Both the position numbers and the translations under genes were made by a program. The notes beneath the pieces were generated by a model. It saw only the letters and a program-made list of their open reading frames with translations, was not told where the DNA came from and made no database searches. Source: a virus. From it: 64,000 nucleotides of DNA. Positions 29,225 through 37,835 of the stretch are shown in pieces (the first letter of the stretch is position 1; each line of letters opens with the position of its first letter). The stretch covers positions 1 to 64,000 of IMG/VR virus record IMGVR_UViG_3300032291_001823; one strand, given 5' to 3'.

Positions 29225-32200
29225 TATTAAACTGCAACAAGCTGTTGGTAGGATAGGGCTTGACATGGATTCATCTGCAAATCAGGTGGCTCCAGGTAAG
29301 CTTTCATATGCCCTAAATGCAGCATTAGAGAACTACGACTCTAACTCAGTGAACTATCAGAATGAACCAGGAAATGAACTTTGTGTTTCATTTCCTGAAG
29401 GATATTCATTGATAGGTTCACATTTTATAAACGAATCTGGAAAACATATATTCTTTTTAACAAACGATACAACAGGCGATTGTGAGATTGGATATATGGA
29501 TAATAACGATTGTGTTTACAAAACTTACATAAACGCACCTTGTTTAAATTTTAAAGTGAGCAGCCCTATTCATAAGGTTGTTCATAAAATTACAAACTGT
29601 ACCACTGAAATCTATTGGACAGATGGTTTGAACCCTAGAAGGTTTCTAGATTTAAATAACCCACCATACACTACATCTATAGGAGTAAATGTTTGTGATA
29701 GTATTGATACATCTGCAATTGACTGTAACAAATTAAAGATACAGCCTAATTTTTCAATTCCTGAAATAGATGTAACAGATATAGTTAATGGAGGAAATTT
29801 AACTGCAGGTGTGTATCAATTTGCAATACAATATTGTGACGCTGGTGGAGAGCCTTACACATCATACTACTCTGTAACAAACCCCACTCCAATATCCAAC
29901 GAAGATATCATCACTCTTGATTTCAACTATTCTGTAGGAAAGTCTATAGAACTATATATAAAGAATCTAGATCTTACAAGATATTTTGAATATTACAATA
30001 TTGCTGTAATTAAAACAATTAATGCAATAACTTCTGTTGAATTAATTGGTACGTATTTTATTGATAGTTCTTCAAAAACAATCACTTACACTGGTCAGAA
30101 TCAAACACAAATAAGACTTACGTTAGATGATGTGTTTGAAAAATTCCCATATTACGATATTGCAAGTGACGTAACTGCTGTACAAGATGTTATAGTTTGG
30201 CAAGGTCTTACATCTATAGATCAAGTTAACTATCAGAAGATTGCTAATCAAATAACTCTTCAGTGGGAAACTTGGAGAATACCCTCTACAGAAAACTATT
30301 CAAACTCAGTGAATGCCACAAATCTTCGTGGTTATTTAAGAGATGAGGTTTATGCATTTGAAATAGTTTTCCTATTAAAAAATGGTCAACAGACAGATGG
30401 TTTCCATATTCCTGGAAGAACATTGTCAGTTAATGACACATTATATCCAGATGTACCTGATACAAACCCTGACTTTATAGGAGAACCTACGTATTCCTCT
30501 GGAGGAATTGGATATAGCCCTTATTGGAAAATATACAACACTGCCACAGAAATAGATTTCTCAGAAGGATATAGTTCAAACGCAGATTATAAAGGTGCAT
30601 ACAAATATGGTGATTTTGCATATTGGGAATCAACAGATGTATACCCTTGTAATACAGATGTTTGGGGAGATTTAGCAAATCAACCAATCAGACATCATAA
30701 GTTTCCAGATGCGCTTGTAAGCCCTATATTTGAAAGTGCAGTTTATGCATCAGGATCTCCATTAACTCCTGTTGAGACAAAGAATGCAGTGTTTCCAATA
30801 GGTGTAAAGATTGATGTACAACAGATTAATCAACTTGTACAAACATCAGACCTAACTGCTGACGAGAAACAGAACATAGTTGGTTTTAAGATTGTACGTG
30901 GTAACAGAAATACAAATAAGTCTGTTATTGCAAAAGGTATTTTAAGAAACGTAGGAAAGTACAACAGAGAAGGAACAGATTATTATTTTCCAAACTACCC
31001 TTACAACGACCTTAAGAAAGATCCTTTTATTACAACTAAAAGCAATGCTTTCTTAGGTCAGTGTGAAAGTTATAGAATAACTGTACTCACTTCAGGTGAA
31101 TACCAGTATACAGATTGTTACACTGCTGAAGTTGTAGAAGCACCAATGAATGCTGGTGATGTTATTACACAGTGTACAATTGGAACAATTACACTAATAA
31201 GTGGAACTGCAACAATACTAAAAACTTCATGGTATACATACAAAATCTCTTCAATATCAGTTTCAAATACATGGTTTTGGGTTGATCCTGTATCACTTCT
31301 TACAAAAAGTTGGATAGTTGGTCCTGGTCAAACTGTTACAGTGGATTCAAGCATCTTGCCAAATCCTGTACCAGGATTGCCAGGAACATTTACAAGAAAT
31401 GCAATCAGTAATATAAATAATCCTTCTTGTGCAGGAACAGACCTGGATGGATTTTCAACAGACGATTCCAAATTCAGACATGTATTCAACTCTCCAGAAA
31501 CATCCTTTGGAAGTCCTTTCTTAGGAAGTGTTTTGAAGTTGGAAAATGTAATGTTTGGTGCTGGTAGGGCTCACTTTGTAGAAGTGAAGAAGAATGCAAT
31601 GTATAAGCTTATTACAAAAGAAGCACAAGAAGATGCACTGAAAGCAAGTGAAGATGTTTCTAGAATTGCAGGAACTTTTGATGCCACTGCAATGTTTACG
31701 GCTTACCAATCCTACTTACAGATATATATAAATGGTATTACAAGAAAGAATTATGGATATTCTTTCAACTCTATAGCTGAGTATAACTATTCAGCCAACA
31801 TAGATAATAATCTGGGAATTAAACAAAGAGAACTTGATCTCTATCAATATCTTATTCCTGGTGTACAGAATGTAGGAGATAATTATAATATAAACAATTT
31901 CCAAAGAGAGTCTTCTGTTTATTTGAAAACAGCAGGAACTACACCTCTACCATTCCCAGATAAAACAAACAGTCTCATCCTCTCTTCTGGAGGAAGCTTG
32001 ATAAGTGATGATTCAAGATTTACAATATCACAAAAAGACAGTTGTCTCACTCCAGAAAAAGAACAACCTATAAGTGTAGTTAGTTATTACGCAGCAATTA
32101 AGAACATCATCCCTAACCAATGGGGTCAGATGTATTCTTATGAAACAATAGACACAGGAGCGCAAGTAATATTCGACCTATCTAACTCTTATACAGGAAC

Positions 32201-33857
32201 AACTGTTTTTGGTGGAGACACATTTATAAATAAATTCTCATTCAAAACAAAAGTGCCCTTCTTTATTGATAATAGGGTGGGTGCTCCTGATGATAGTGAT
32301 GTGTTCTATGATGAACTTGGAAATATTGGCTATCCAAAGTATTGGCACTCTGCAAGATCTATTCTTAGCAATTACACTGTAGGAGGTGGTACAGGACCTC
32401 TTAAAAATATTATTTCTTACAAAGCACGTAATTTTGATTGCCCAAATAGTCAAGCAGATACATCTGGTAATCCTGGAAGAACATTCTATGATGGAAAGAT
32501 GTACATGTTTACATATGGTATTCCTACATTCTACTGTGAGTCAAGTGTAAACGTAGATCTTAGACAAGCATTTAATAATAAGGAAGGAGATTTCTATCCT
32601 CATGTTAGTACAGGTATTCCTGATGAATGGGTTCAGGAAAGTAATGTAACTATTGCGTTTGACAACACTTACTATTACAATCCATCTTTCTCAAAACAGA
32701 ACACTGAGAATTTTTTCTCACACCTTCCAGTTGATTGGACTGATGATCAATGTTATACAAATTTTCCATTCAGAGCAATATATTCTGACAGACAACAAAG
32801 TTATACAGACAATCGTGTAAATAGTTGGTTGATATACAGACCAATTAGCTTCTTTGATTTTCCACAGAATTATGGAAAGCTTACAAGCTTAGATGGTATT
32901 CAGAATAGAGCTGTCCTTGCAAGGTTTGAAAACAAATCATTGCTTTACAACACCTTGCTAACAATTGATACAAGCAACCCTCAAGCTGCTTACGTAGGAA
33001 ACGACACATTGTTCAGAAGTTCTCCTCCAATAGATTTTGCAGAAACAGATCTTGGTTATGTAGGAAGTCAGAATAAAATGTTGTTAAAGATTCCTCAAGG
33101 ACAGATAACTATTGATGCAAAAAGAGGACAAGTGTTTCTTGTTTCAGGGAACAGTGTACAAGACTTGTCAGCGTTTGGCTCAGGACTGAATAGGTTCTTT
33201 ACAGATCATCTTGCTTTTGAAATACTTAGATATTTTCCAAATGTTCCTACAGACAACCATTTCAATGGTGTAGGATTGCATGGTGTATTTGATAGCAAGT
33301 TTGATAGGGTTATAATAAGTAAACTTGATTATATTCCTCTAAGAAATGACATTAAATACGACGCTGTTAAAGATGAGTTCTACATTGAAACCAAATATAG
33401 AATGCCTAGTGAGGAATTATTTTACAGCGTCATTCGTGAAGTTGTTTATTTAACAGACACTACATATTTTTGTAATAAGTCTTGGACACTCTCTTTCAAT
33501 TTCAATACAAAGAGTTGGGTGAGTTTCCATAGTTATATTCCTAACTGGTATATTGCAGAAAACAATTTCTTCTATTCTGGAATAAATACAGGTTGTGATT
33601 TACATGCAATTGCTGTACAGAGAATACCAACACCAACCACCACTACAACAAGTACAACACGTAGAACCACAACCACCACCACTACAACTACAACACTTGC
33701 GCCTCAATGTACTCTTGCAGGAAATGCTAGAGTTGGTGTTTGTACACTTGCAGGAACTGCAGTGCTAATACCTCCAGTGACTACAACTACAACCACAACA
33801 ACAATAGCAGCAAATTGTACATTGGCAGGAACAGCAGAATTTATTCCACCAGCTTAA
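29202..33857 (+). CDS. Muzzle-like (tail stabilisation) protein
   Basis: The 1551-residue protein is of the size and place of the crAss-like muzzle, the large protein closing the end of the short tail. The N-terminus (residues 13-40, VGRIGLDMDSSANQVAPGKLSYALNAALEN) fits the pattern of tail-needle or stabilisation proteins in which a glycine-rich start is followed by a small beta-propeller-like domain; many YD-, DG- and Tyr-rich beta strands follow. The last 70 residues are unusual: poly-Thr tracts alternate with three short repeats of the CTLAGxA type (residues about 1500-1551). These may anchor the paralogous proteins encoded next. Membership inferred from size, order and N-terminal pattern. 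Confidence 0.8.
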   Translation: MAGEETGNIKLQQAVGRIGLDMDSSANQVAPGKLSYALNAALENYDSNSVNYQNEPGNELCVSFPEGYSLIGSHFINESGKHIFFLTNDTTGDCEIGYMDNNDCVYKTYINAPCLNFKVSSPIHKVVHKITNCTTEIYWTDGLNPRRFLDLNNPPYTTSIGVNVCDSIDTSAIDCNKLKIQPNFSIPEIDVTDIVNGGNLTAGVYQFAIQYCDAGGEPYTSYYSVTNPTPISNEDIITLDFNYSVGKSIELYIKNLDLTRYFEYYNIAVIKTINAITSVELIGTYFIDSSSKTITYTGQNQTQIRLTLDDVFEKFPYYDIASDVTAVQDVIVWQGLTSIDQVNYQKIANQITLQWETWRIPSTENYSNSVNATNLRGYLRDEVYAFEIVFLLKNGQQTDGFHIPGRTLSVNDTLYPDVPDTNPDFIGEPTYSSGGIGYSPYWKIYNTATEIDFSEGYSSNADYKGAYKYGDFAYWESTDVYPCNTDVWGDLANQPIRHHKFPDALVSPIFESAVYASGSPLTPVETKNAVFPIGVKIDVQQINQLVQTSDLTADEKQNIVGFKIVRGNRNTNKSVIAKGILRNVGKYNREGTDYYFPNYPYNDLKKDPFITTKSNAFLGQCESYRITVLTSGEYQYTDCYTAEVVEAPMNAGDVITQCTIGTITLISGTATILKTSWYTYKISSISVSNTWFWVDPVSLLTKSWIVGPGQTVTVDSSILPNPVPGLPGTFTRNAISNINNPSCAGTDLDGFSTDDSKFRHVFNSPETSFGSPFLGSVLKLENVMFGAGRAHFVEVKKNAMYKLITKEAQEDALKASEDVSRIAGTFDATAMFTAYQSYLQIYINGITRKNYGYSFNSIAEYNYSANIDNNLGIKQRELDLYQYLIPGVQNVGDNYNINNFQRESSVYLKTAGTTPLPFPDKTNSLILSSGGSLISDDSRFTISQKDSCLTPEKEQPISVVSYYAAIKNIIPNQWGQMYSYETIDTGAQVIFDLSNSYTGTTVFGGDTFINKFSFKTKVPFFIDNRVGAPDDSDVFYDELGNIGYPKYWHSARSILSNYTVGGGTGPLKNIISYKARNFDCPNSQADTSGNPGRTFYDGKMYMFTYGIPTFYCESSVNVDLRQAFNNKEGDFYPHVSTGIPDEWVQESNVTIAFDNTYYYNPSFSKQNTENFFSHLPVDWTDDQCYTNFPFRAIYSDRQQSYTDNRVNSWLIYRPISFFDFPQNYGKLTSLDGIQNRAVLARFENKSLLYNTLLTIDTSNPQAAYVGNDTLFRSSPPIDFAETDLGYVGSQNKMLLKIPQGQITIDAKRGQVFLVSGNSVQDLSAFGSGLNRFFTDHLAFEILRYFPNVPTDNHFNGVGLHGVFDSKFDRVIISKLDYIPLRNDIKYDAVKDEFYIETKYRMPSEELFYSVIREVVYLTDTTYFCNKSWTLSFNFNTKSWVSFHSYIPNWYIAENNFFYSGINTGCDLHAIAVQRIPTPTTTTTSTTRRTTTTTTTTTTLAPQCTLAGNARVGVCTLAGTAVLIPPVTTTTTTTTIAANCTLAGTAEFIPPA
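33636..33812 (+). repeat. ACN-codon tandem repeats at the end of the muzzle gene
   Basis: Two runs of ACA/ACC/ACT codons (about 33636-33700 and 33777-33812) encode poly-Thr linkers, separated by CTLAG-type repeats. Similar ACN runs occur near 23094-23152, 25638-25678 and 34106-34134, giving short homologous DNA segments in several virion genes. Confidence 0.75.
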
Positions 33858-33876
33858 AACCTTAAAATATTATAAA

Positions 33877-34482
33877 ATGGCACAAACAGTATTAATAACA
33901 TTGACTACGGCAGGAGCTGATACAGGACCTTTTAATCTATTTTCAAATGTAGATGGTTATGTATCTGCGTTTCAAACAGGAGTGGCGAAAGCTTCTCTTG
34001 TTTCAGGATTTACATCTACAGTTGTTCCTGATGGAACATCTATAATAAGGGTGAAGTCTACAAGTGTTCTTTGTCCAAACTTTATAGATTTGGCAGTTTC
34101 TGGTGTCACCACCACCACAACCACCACTACACAAGATCTTATTCAGGTGATTCTTTATGGTAGGCATGATCCAGCTGCTTCTACATTCCCACTTTTGGCA
34201 TTTGCATATTCACAAAACGGAGGAGTTTCATGGACTCAAGTGGGTGCATCTTTTAACGACACAACTTGTACCCAAAGAGCTGTTATCAGTGTACAAAGAA
34301 ACTCATCTCTTTCAATAAAAGTTGTTCAAGATGGAAACGTTGGAAATACATGGCAATCAAGTAGAAGTGGTACAAGCTGTCCTGCTTTTACAATATTAAA
34401 CTGTATTTGGCCAGCAGCAACTGCAGCAAATTCAAATACATACTACTTTACAGTGAATGGTGATAATCAAGGAACTTGTTAA
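33877..34482 (+). CDS. Virion protein, paralogue of the next gene
   Basis: The first 75 residues of this 201-residue protein (MAQTVLITLTTAGADTGPFNLF...VKSTSVLCPNFIDLAVSG) align by eye with the start of the next protein (MAKTIIIKLTSAGRRTGPF...). After a poly-Thr linker (TTTTTTTTQ) comes a second beta-rich domain with VILYGRHDPAAS and two late cysteines. It looks like a modular exposed virion protein: an attachment domain, a flexible linker, and a variable tip. No enzymatic motif. Confidence 0.75.
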   Translation: MAQTVLITLTTAGADTGPFNLFSNVDGYVSAFQTGVAKASLVSGFTSTVVPDGTSIIRVKSTSVLCPNFIDLAVSGVTTTTTTTTQDLIQVILYGRHDPAASTFPLLAFAYSQNGGVSWTQVGASFNDTTCTQRAVISVQRNSSLSIKVVQDGNVGNTWQSSRSGTSCPAFTILNCIWPAATAANSNTYYFTVNGDNQGTC

Positions 34483-34491
34483 GAATAACAA

Positions 34492-35361
34492 ATGGCTAAG
34501 ACAATAATCATAAAGTTAACTAGTGCAGGCAGAAGAACAGGCCCCTTTCAGATATTAGATGATAGGGGCAATGTTCTTGCCAATGATGTTTCTAAACAAA
34601 ACATCATTGATGGCTTTACAGTTAGTGTTGCTGATGAAACAAAGGTTATTGTAATAAAATCTCTATACACATGCTGCAACACCTCAATCAACGTCTCAAT
34701 AGGAACAGCTACAAAGGAGGAACTAGCAGCTCAACAATTCAAAGACACAAACACTGCATCTCTTTGGAGGCATTTGACAAACACCACTATTTATAATAAA
34801 TATTACGGCTGTACAAATCCTTACATTATAGAATATTCATTTGCATTTAGATATCAAGATGAGATTCTTCAAAATATAAAAGACTATACAAAGGTGTATC
34901 AATACATTCCTTCAGAATATGGTGTGTTTGATGACAATCTTAAAGTTGAAATAGACAACCAGTATTTTGATAAATCAATTCTTTACAATGGTCAGCAGTC
35001 TTCTGGTGTGTTGAAACTTGTTCCAAAACCAATCAACAACCTGAGTGACTACATGAAATATCCTATTTACAGCGCAGACAGTAAAACAATAACATTTACA
35101 AAAAGCGATAACTTCTACCAGTATAATACATTTTGGTCTTTGGTAAGAGATAAGTCTAAACCACTGTTCCTATCAACATGTGAGTCTCTTTCAATTGACA
35201 AAGTTGTAAACCAATCTAATATGGACTACTCTAAAAGATCCTTTAAGAAGGAACCTTTGAGAGCTAAAGAACTTAAAGTTAGACATATTCTTGATTCAAG
35301 AAGCGACGTACATTTAGTTTCACAATTCTTTGTAACAGCAAACCAAATCTCTTACAAATAA
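34492..35361 (+). CDS. Virion protein, paralogue of the previous gene
   Basis: This 289-residue protein shares the N-terminal LTxAGxxTGPF...GFTxxV...VIKS module with its upstream neighbour but lacks the poly-Thr linker; instead it continues with an alpha/beta part containing LWRHLTNTTIYNKYYG and a C-terminal KELKVRHILDSRSDVHLVSQFF stretch that resembles conserved ends in crAss-like tail proteins. Probably binds at the tail near the muzzle. Role unknown. Confidence 0.75.
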   Translation: MAKTIIIKLTSAGRRTGPFQILDDRGNVLANDVSKQNIIDGFTVSVADETKVIVIKSLYTCCNTSINVSIGTATKEELAAQQFKDTNTASLWRHLTNTTIYNKYYGCTNPYIIEYSFAFRYQDEILQNIKDYTKVYQYIPSEYGVFDDNLKVEIDNQYFDKSILYNGQQSSGVLKLVPKPINNLSDYMKYPIYSADSKTITFTKSDNFYQYNTFWSLVRDKSKPLFLSTCESLSIDKVVNQSNMDYSKRSFKKEPLRAKELKVRHILDSRSDVHLVSQFFVTANQISYK

Positions 35362-35362
35362 C

Positions 35363-37834
35363 ATGGCTAACAAGATTACATGCACATGTGGACATTCCTG
35401 GAATAAATCAGATTCCAGTAAGAAGGATGCAACTGTATGTCATATATGTGGAAAAGATAACACTATGAAAAATGGAGGATGGTTAGATAAATATGAAGCT
35501 CCAAAAGCCCAGAATGGTATAGAAGGAACCATGGGAGGTCTCACTGACAAGGGATTTAATTATAATGGTGCATGGGGTGGAACAATGCAGAATGGTGGAG
35601 GTTTAACATTCCTTGAACCTACAAGTAGAAAGTTACCAAAAGGATATGTTATTCCATATAACACTCCTAGTACAGAGTTAGCAATTTCTGTAGGTGGTGA
35701 AAATGGAGAACCAGCTTATTTAATTCCATCATTTAAGTATGGTAGACATTTAACAGATAAAGATGCTAAAGCTGAATTTAGAAAAACAGGAGAACATCTT
35801 GGTGGTCCATTTAAAACATGGCAAGAAGCTGATGAGTGGGAAAGAACAGTGAGACATCCGTATGTAGAGAAAGGACAAAACATTCCTACACCTCTTAGAA
35901 GATGGGGAAAAGATTTTGCAATGGGTGGGTCTATGCCTGGTGCTGTAGGATTCACGTACGCACGCACAGGAAGTATTCCTTCTAATGGTCCTTATGCAAA
36001 GAAGACAAAGGCTAGTGCACAAGATGGTACAAATGTAAAAAAACCATCGGTTAAACTTTCTCCTGATGAAATAAAAATGGAGCGTTTAAAACAGTATGCA
36101 CAACAAGCTTCTAGAAAAGAAAACCCCAAGTTACAGTCTAGAGGATCTACACCTGATGCTGTTAGAAAGAAGTTGCATGATGATGCTCAAAAGGCAAAAC
36201 TAAAAAACCAAATACTAAAAGGTGCTGACATTGCTACAGACATAATGCAAGTTGGAAACTTTGTTCCTAATCCAATAGGTCAAGCTATTGGTAAAGTTGG
36301 TAATGCAGCTGGTGCTTGGATAGATGCTGCGCAGGCAGCTGGTGATCTTTATAATAGAAATTATGTATCTGCTGCAATAAATGCAGCAAGTGTTGCACTA
36401 CCTAATGTACTTGCAAAGAATGAGTTTAGAAGAAATAGTAAATATTTAAAACCAGGACAACCTCTATACCCATTTAGTCCACAAGCAAGAAATAACTTTA
36501 TTGATAGAGAATATTACATAGAACCTTTTACAAAGGTGAGAGGTATGACAGATAAATCTCTATTAGCAAATCGTGCATTGCTTGGAGTACTTGGTGCTGA
36601 AACAGCTTATGATTCTTATCAGAATGGTGGTGAAATGAAATACTACCAAGAAGGCTTGGATTTCAAACCTAAGACAATCAGTGAAGATGGTTCCATTATA
36701 ACACCTTATGGACAATGGGAATATCCTGGTGAGATAACAACAATTCCATCTAACGAAATAACAATGGAAGGAGTACCTTATCCTGTCCTTGGAATATCAG
36801 ACACTGGTGATACACAGATGATGTATCCTGAGGAAGAATATGAGTTTGATGGAGAATCAGTTACAGAATACCCTGTAATGCAAAAAGGTGGACGTGTTCC
36901 TGTATACACAGAGAATCCAAGAGATCCTAGACTTAGAGCTTATCAGGATAGTTTAAAGTTGCATAACCTTTCTTTAAAAATAGCTAATAGACCAAATGGT
37001 GATATAAGTTATGGAAGAAAGCCTGAAGGTAAGTTTAGTAAAACTTTTACTGCAGCAGATGCTATCGATTACTTATATCCAGTTACTCCTGATGAAATAG
37101 CAATGGTTAAACTGAGTAATAAATCTAAAATATTACCTACAAGACATTATCCAGGAGAAGGTGGTGGTGTACACTTTAAAAAACCAGTGCAACCTGTAGA
37201 ATATAGAAAACCAGAACCTACAACGGTGTATGTTGATGATCTTAACGATCCAAGACTAAGAGCATACCAAGATAGCTTATCTCTTTCTTCAAGACCAAGG
37301 CAAAATCCTAATCCAATGATATCTATTCAGGAGTGGGAAAAGTCAAGAAGCAGTAGTGCTAAAAATTTTAAAGAAAAAGGAATAATGCCAATAGGTATAA
37401 GGGAGTTTTCTGAACAACCTTATAGGAAATCAGAAGCTGTATTTGCAAAACCTAAACAAAAAGTAGAATATAGAAAACCACAACCAAAGAAAGAACAACC
37501 TGTTAAGAAACAAGAACAATCTAAACCTGTTGAGAGAAAGCAGAACGTATATGAAGGTTCTCCTGTATATTCTCCAGGAACAGGAAGTGGTCTACCATCA
37601 GCTCTTATAGGTTTTACTAATCAACAAGGTGACACAACATATATTAAGCCTGAAGACTACGAAAGGTTTGCTGTTCCTAAATATGGAAAAGAGTTTATAG
37701 AGAGTAAGAAGAAACAGAGGAACGGTGGTGTTAACAGTGCTGATGCTCAACCTATTAAGAAGCTAGATCAATTGCTTAACTTTACAAACTATAATAAACC
37801 ATCCAAAGGTGGATGGCTTGATAAATACAACTGA
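35363..37834 (+). CDS. Cargo-type protein with zinc ribbon and peptide repeats
   Basis: The 823-residue protein opens with a zinc ribbon (CTCGHSW...CHICGK, residues 8-30), followed by GGWLDKYE; the same GGWLDKY peptide ends the protein. Two DPRLRAYQDSL repeats lie near residues 521 and 628, and two VEYRKPxP repeats near 612 and 700. The middle has a helical Ala/Gly part. Repeated short peptides in a disordered Pro/Lys-rich chain are typical of internal virion proteins that pack with DNA. Its place at the head of the cargo block and its GG-rich start fit a crAss-like cargo or ejection protein. Confidence 0.7.
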   Translation: MANKITCTCGHSWNKSDSSKKDATVCHICGKDNTMKNGGWLDKYEAPKAQNGIEGTMGGLTDKGFNYNGAWGGTMQNGGGLTFLEPTSRKLPKGYVIPYNTPSTELAISVGGENGEPAYLIPSFKYGRHLTDKDAKAEFRKTGEHLGGPFKTWQEADEWERTVRHPYVEKGQNIPTPLRRWGKDFAMGGSMPGAVGFTYARTGSIPSNGPYAKKTKASAQDGTNVKKPSVKLSPDEIKMERLKQYAQQASRKENPKLQSRGSTPDAVRKKLHDDAQKAKLKNQILKGADIATDIMQVGNFVPNPIGQAIGKVGNAAGAWIDAAQAAGDLYNRNYVSAAINAASVALPNVLAKNEFRRNSKYLKPGQPLYPFSPQARNNFIDREYYIEPFTKVRGMTDKSLLANRALLGVLGAETAYDSYQNGGEMKYYQEGLDFKPKTISEDGSIITPYGQWEYPGEITTIPSNEITMEGVPYPVLGISDTGDTQMMYPEEEYEFDGESVTEYPVMQKGGRVPVYTENPRDPRLRAYQDSLKLHNLSLKIANRPNGDISYGRKPEGKFSKTFTAADAIDYLYPVTPDEIAMVKLSNKSKILPTRHYPGEGGGVHFKKPVQPVEYRKPEPTTVYVDDLNDPRLRAYQDSLSLSSRPRQNPNPMISIQEWEKSRSSSAKNFKEKGIMPIGIREFSEQPYRKSEAVFAKPKQKVEYRKPQPKKEQPVKKQEQSKPVERKQNVYEGSPVYSPGTGSGLPSALIGFTNQQGDTTYIKPEDYERFAVPKYGKEFIESKKKQRNGGVNSADAQPIKKLDQLLNFTNYNKPSKGGWLDKYN

Positions 37835-37835
37835 T

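Noticed and set aside
33636-33812. ACN repeats as a CRISPR array
   Set aside because: The repeats are in-frame Thr codons of irregular length without unique spacers of constant size.
37809-37835. GTG start for the glycine-zipper cargo protein
   Set aside because: It overlaps the preceding gene; ATG 37836 follows that stop by one base and gives the conserved-looking start MKAKMLKIAGV.
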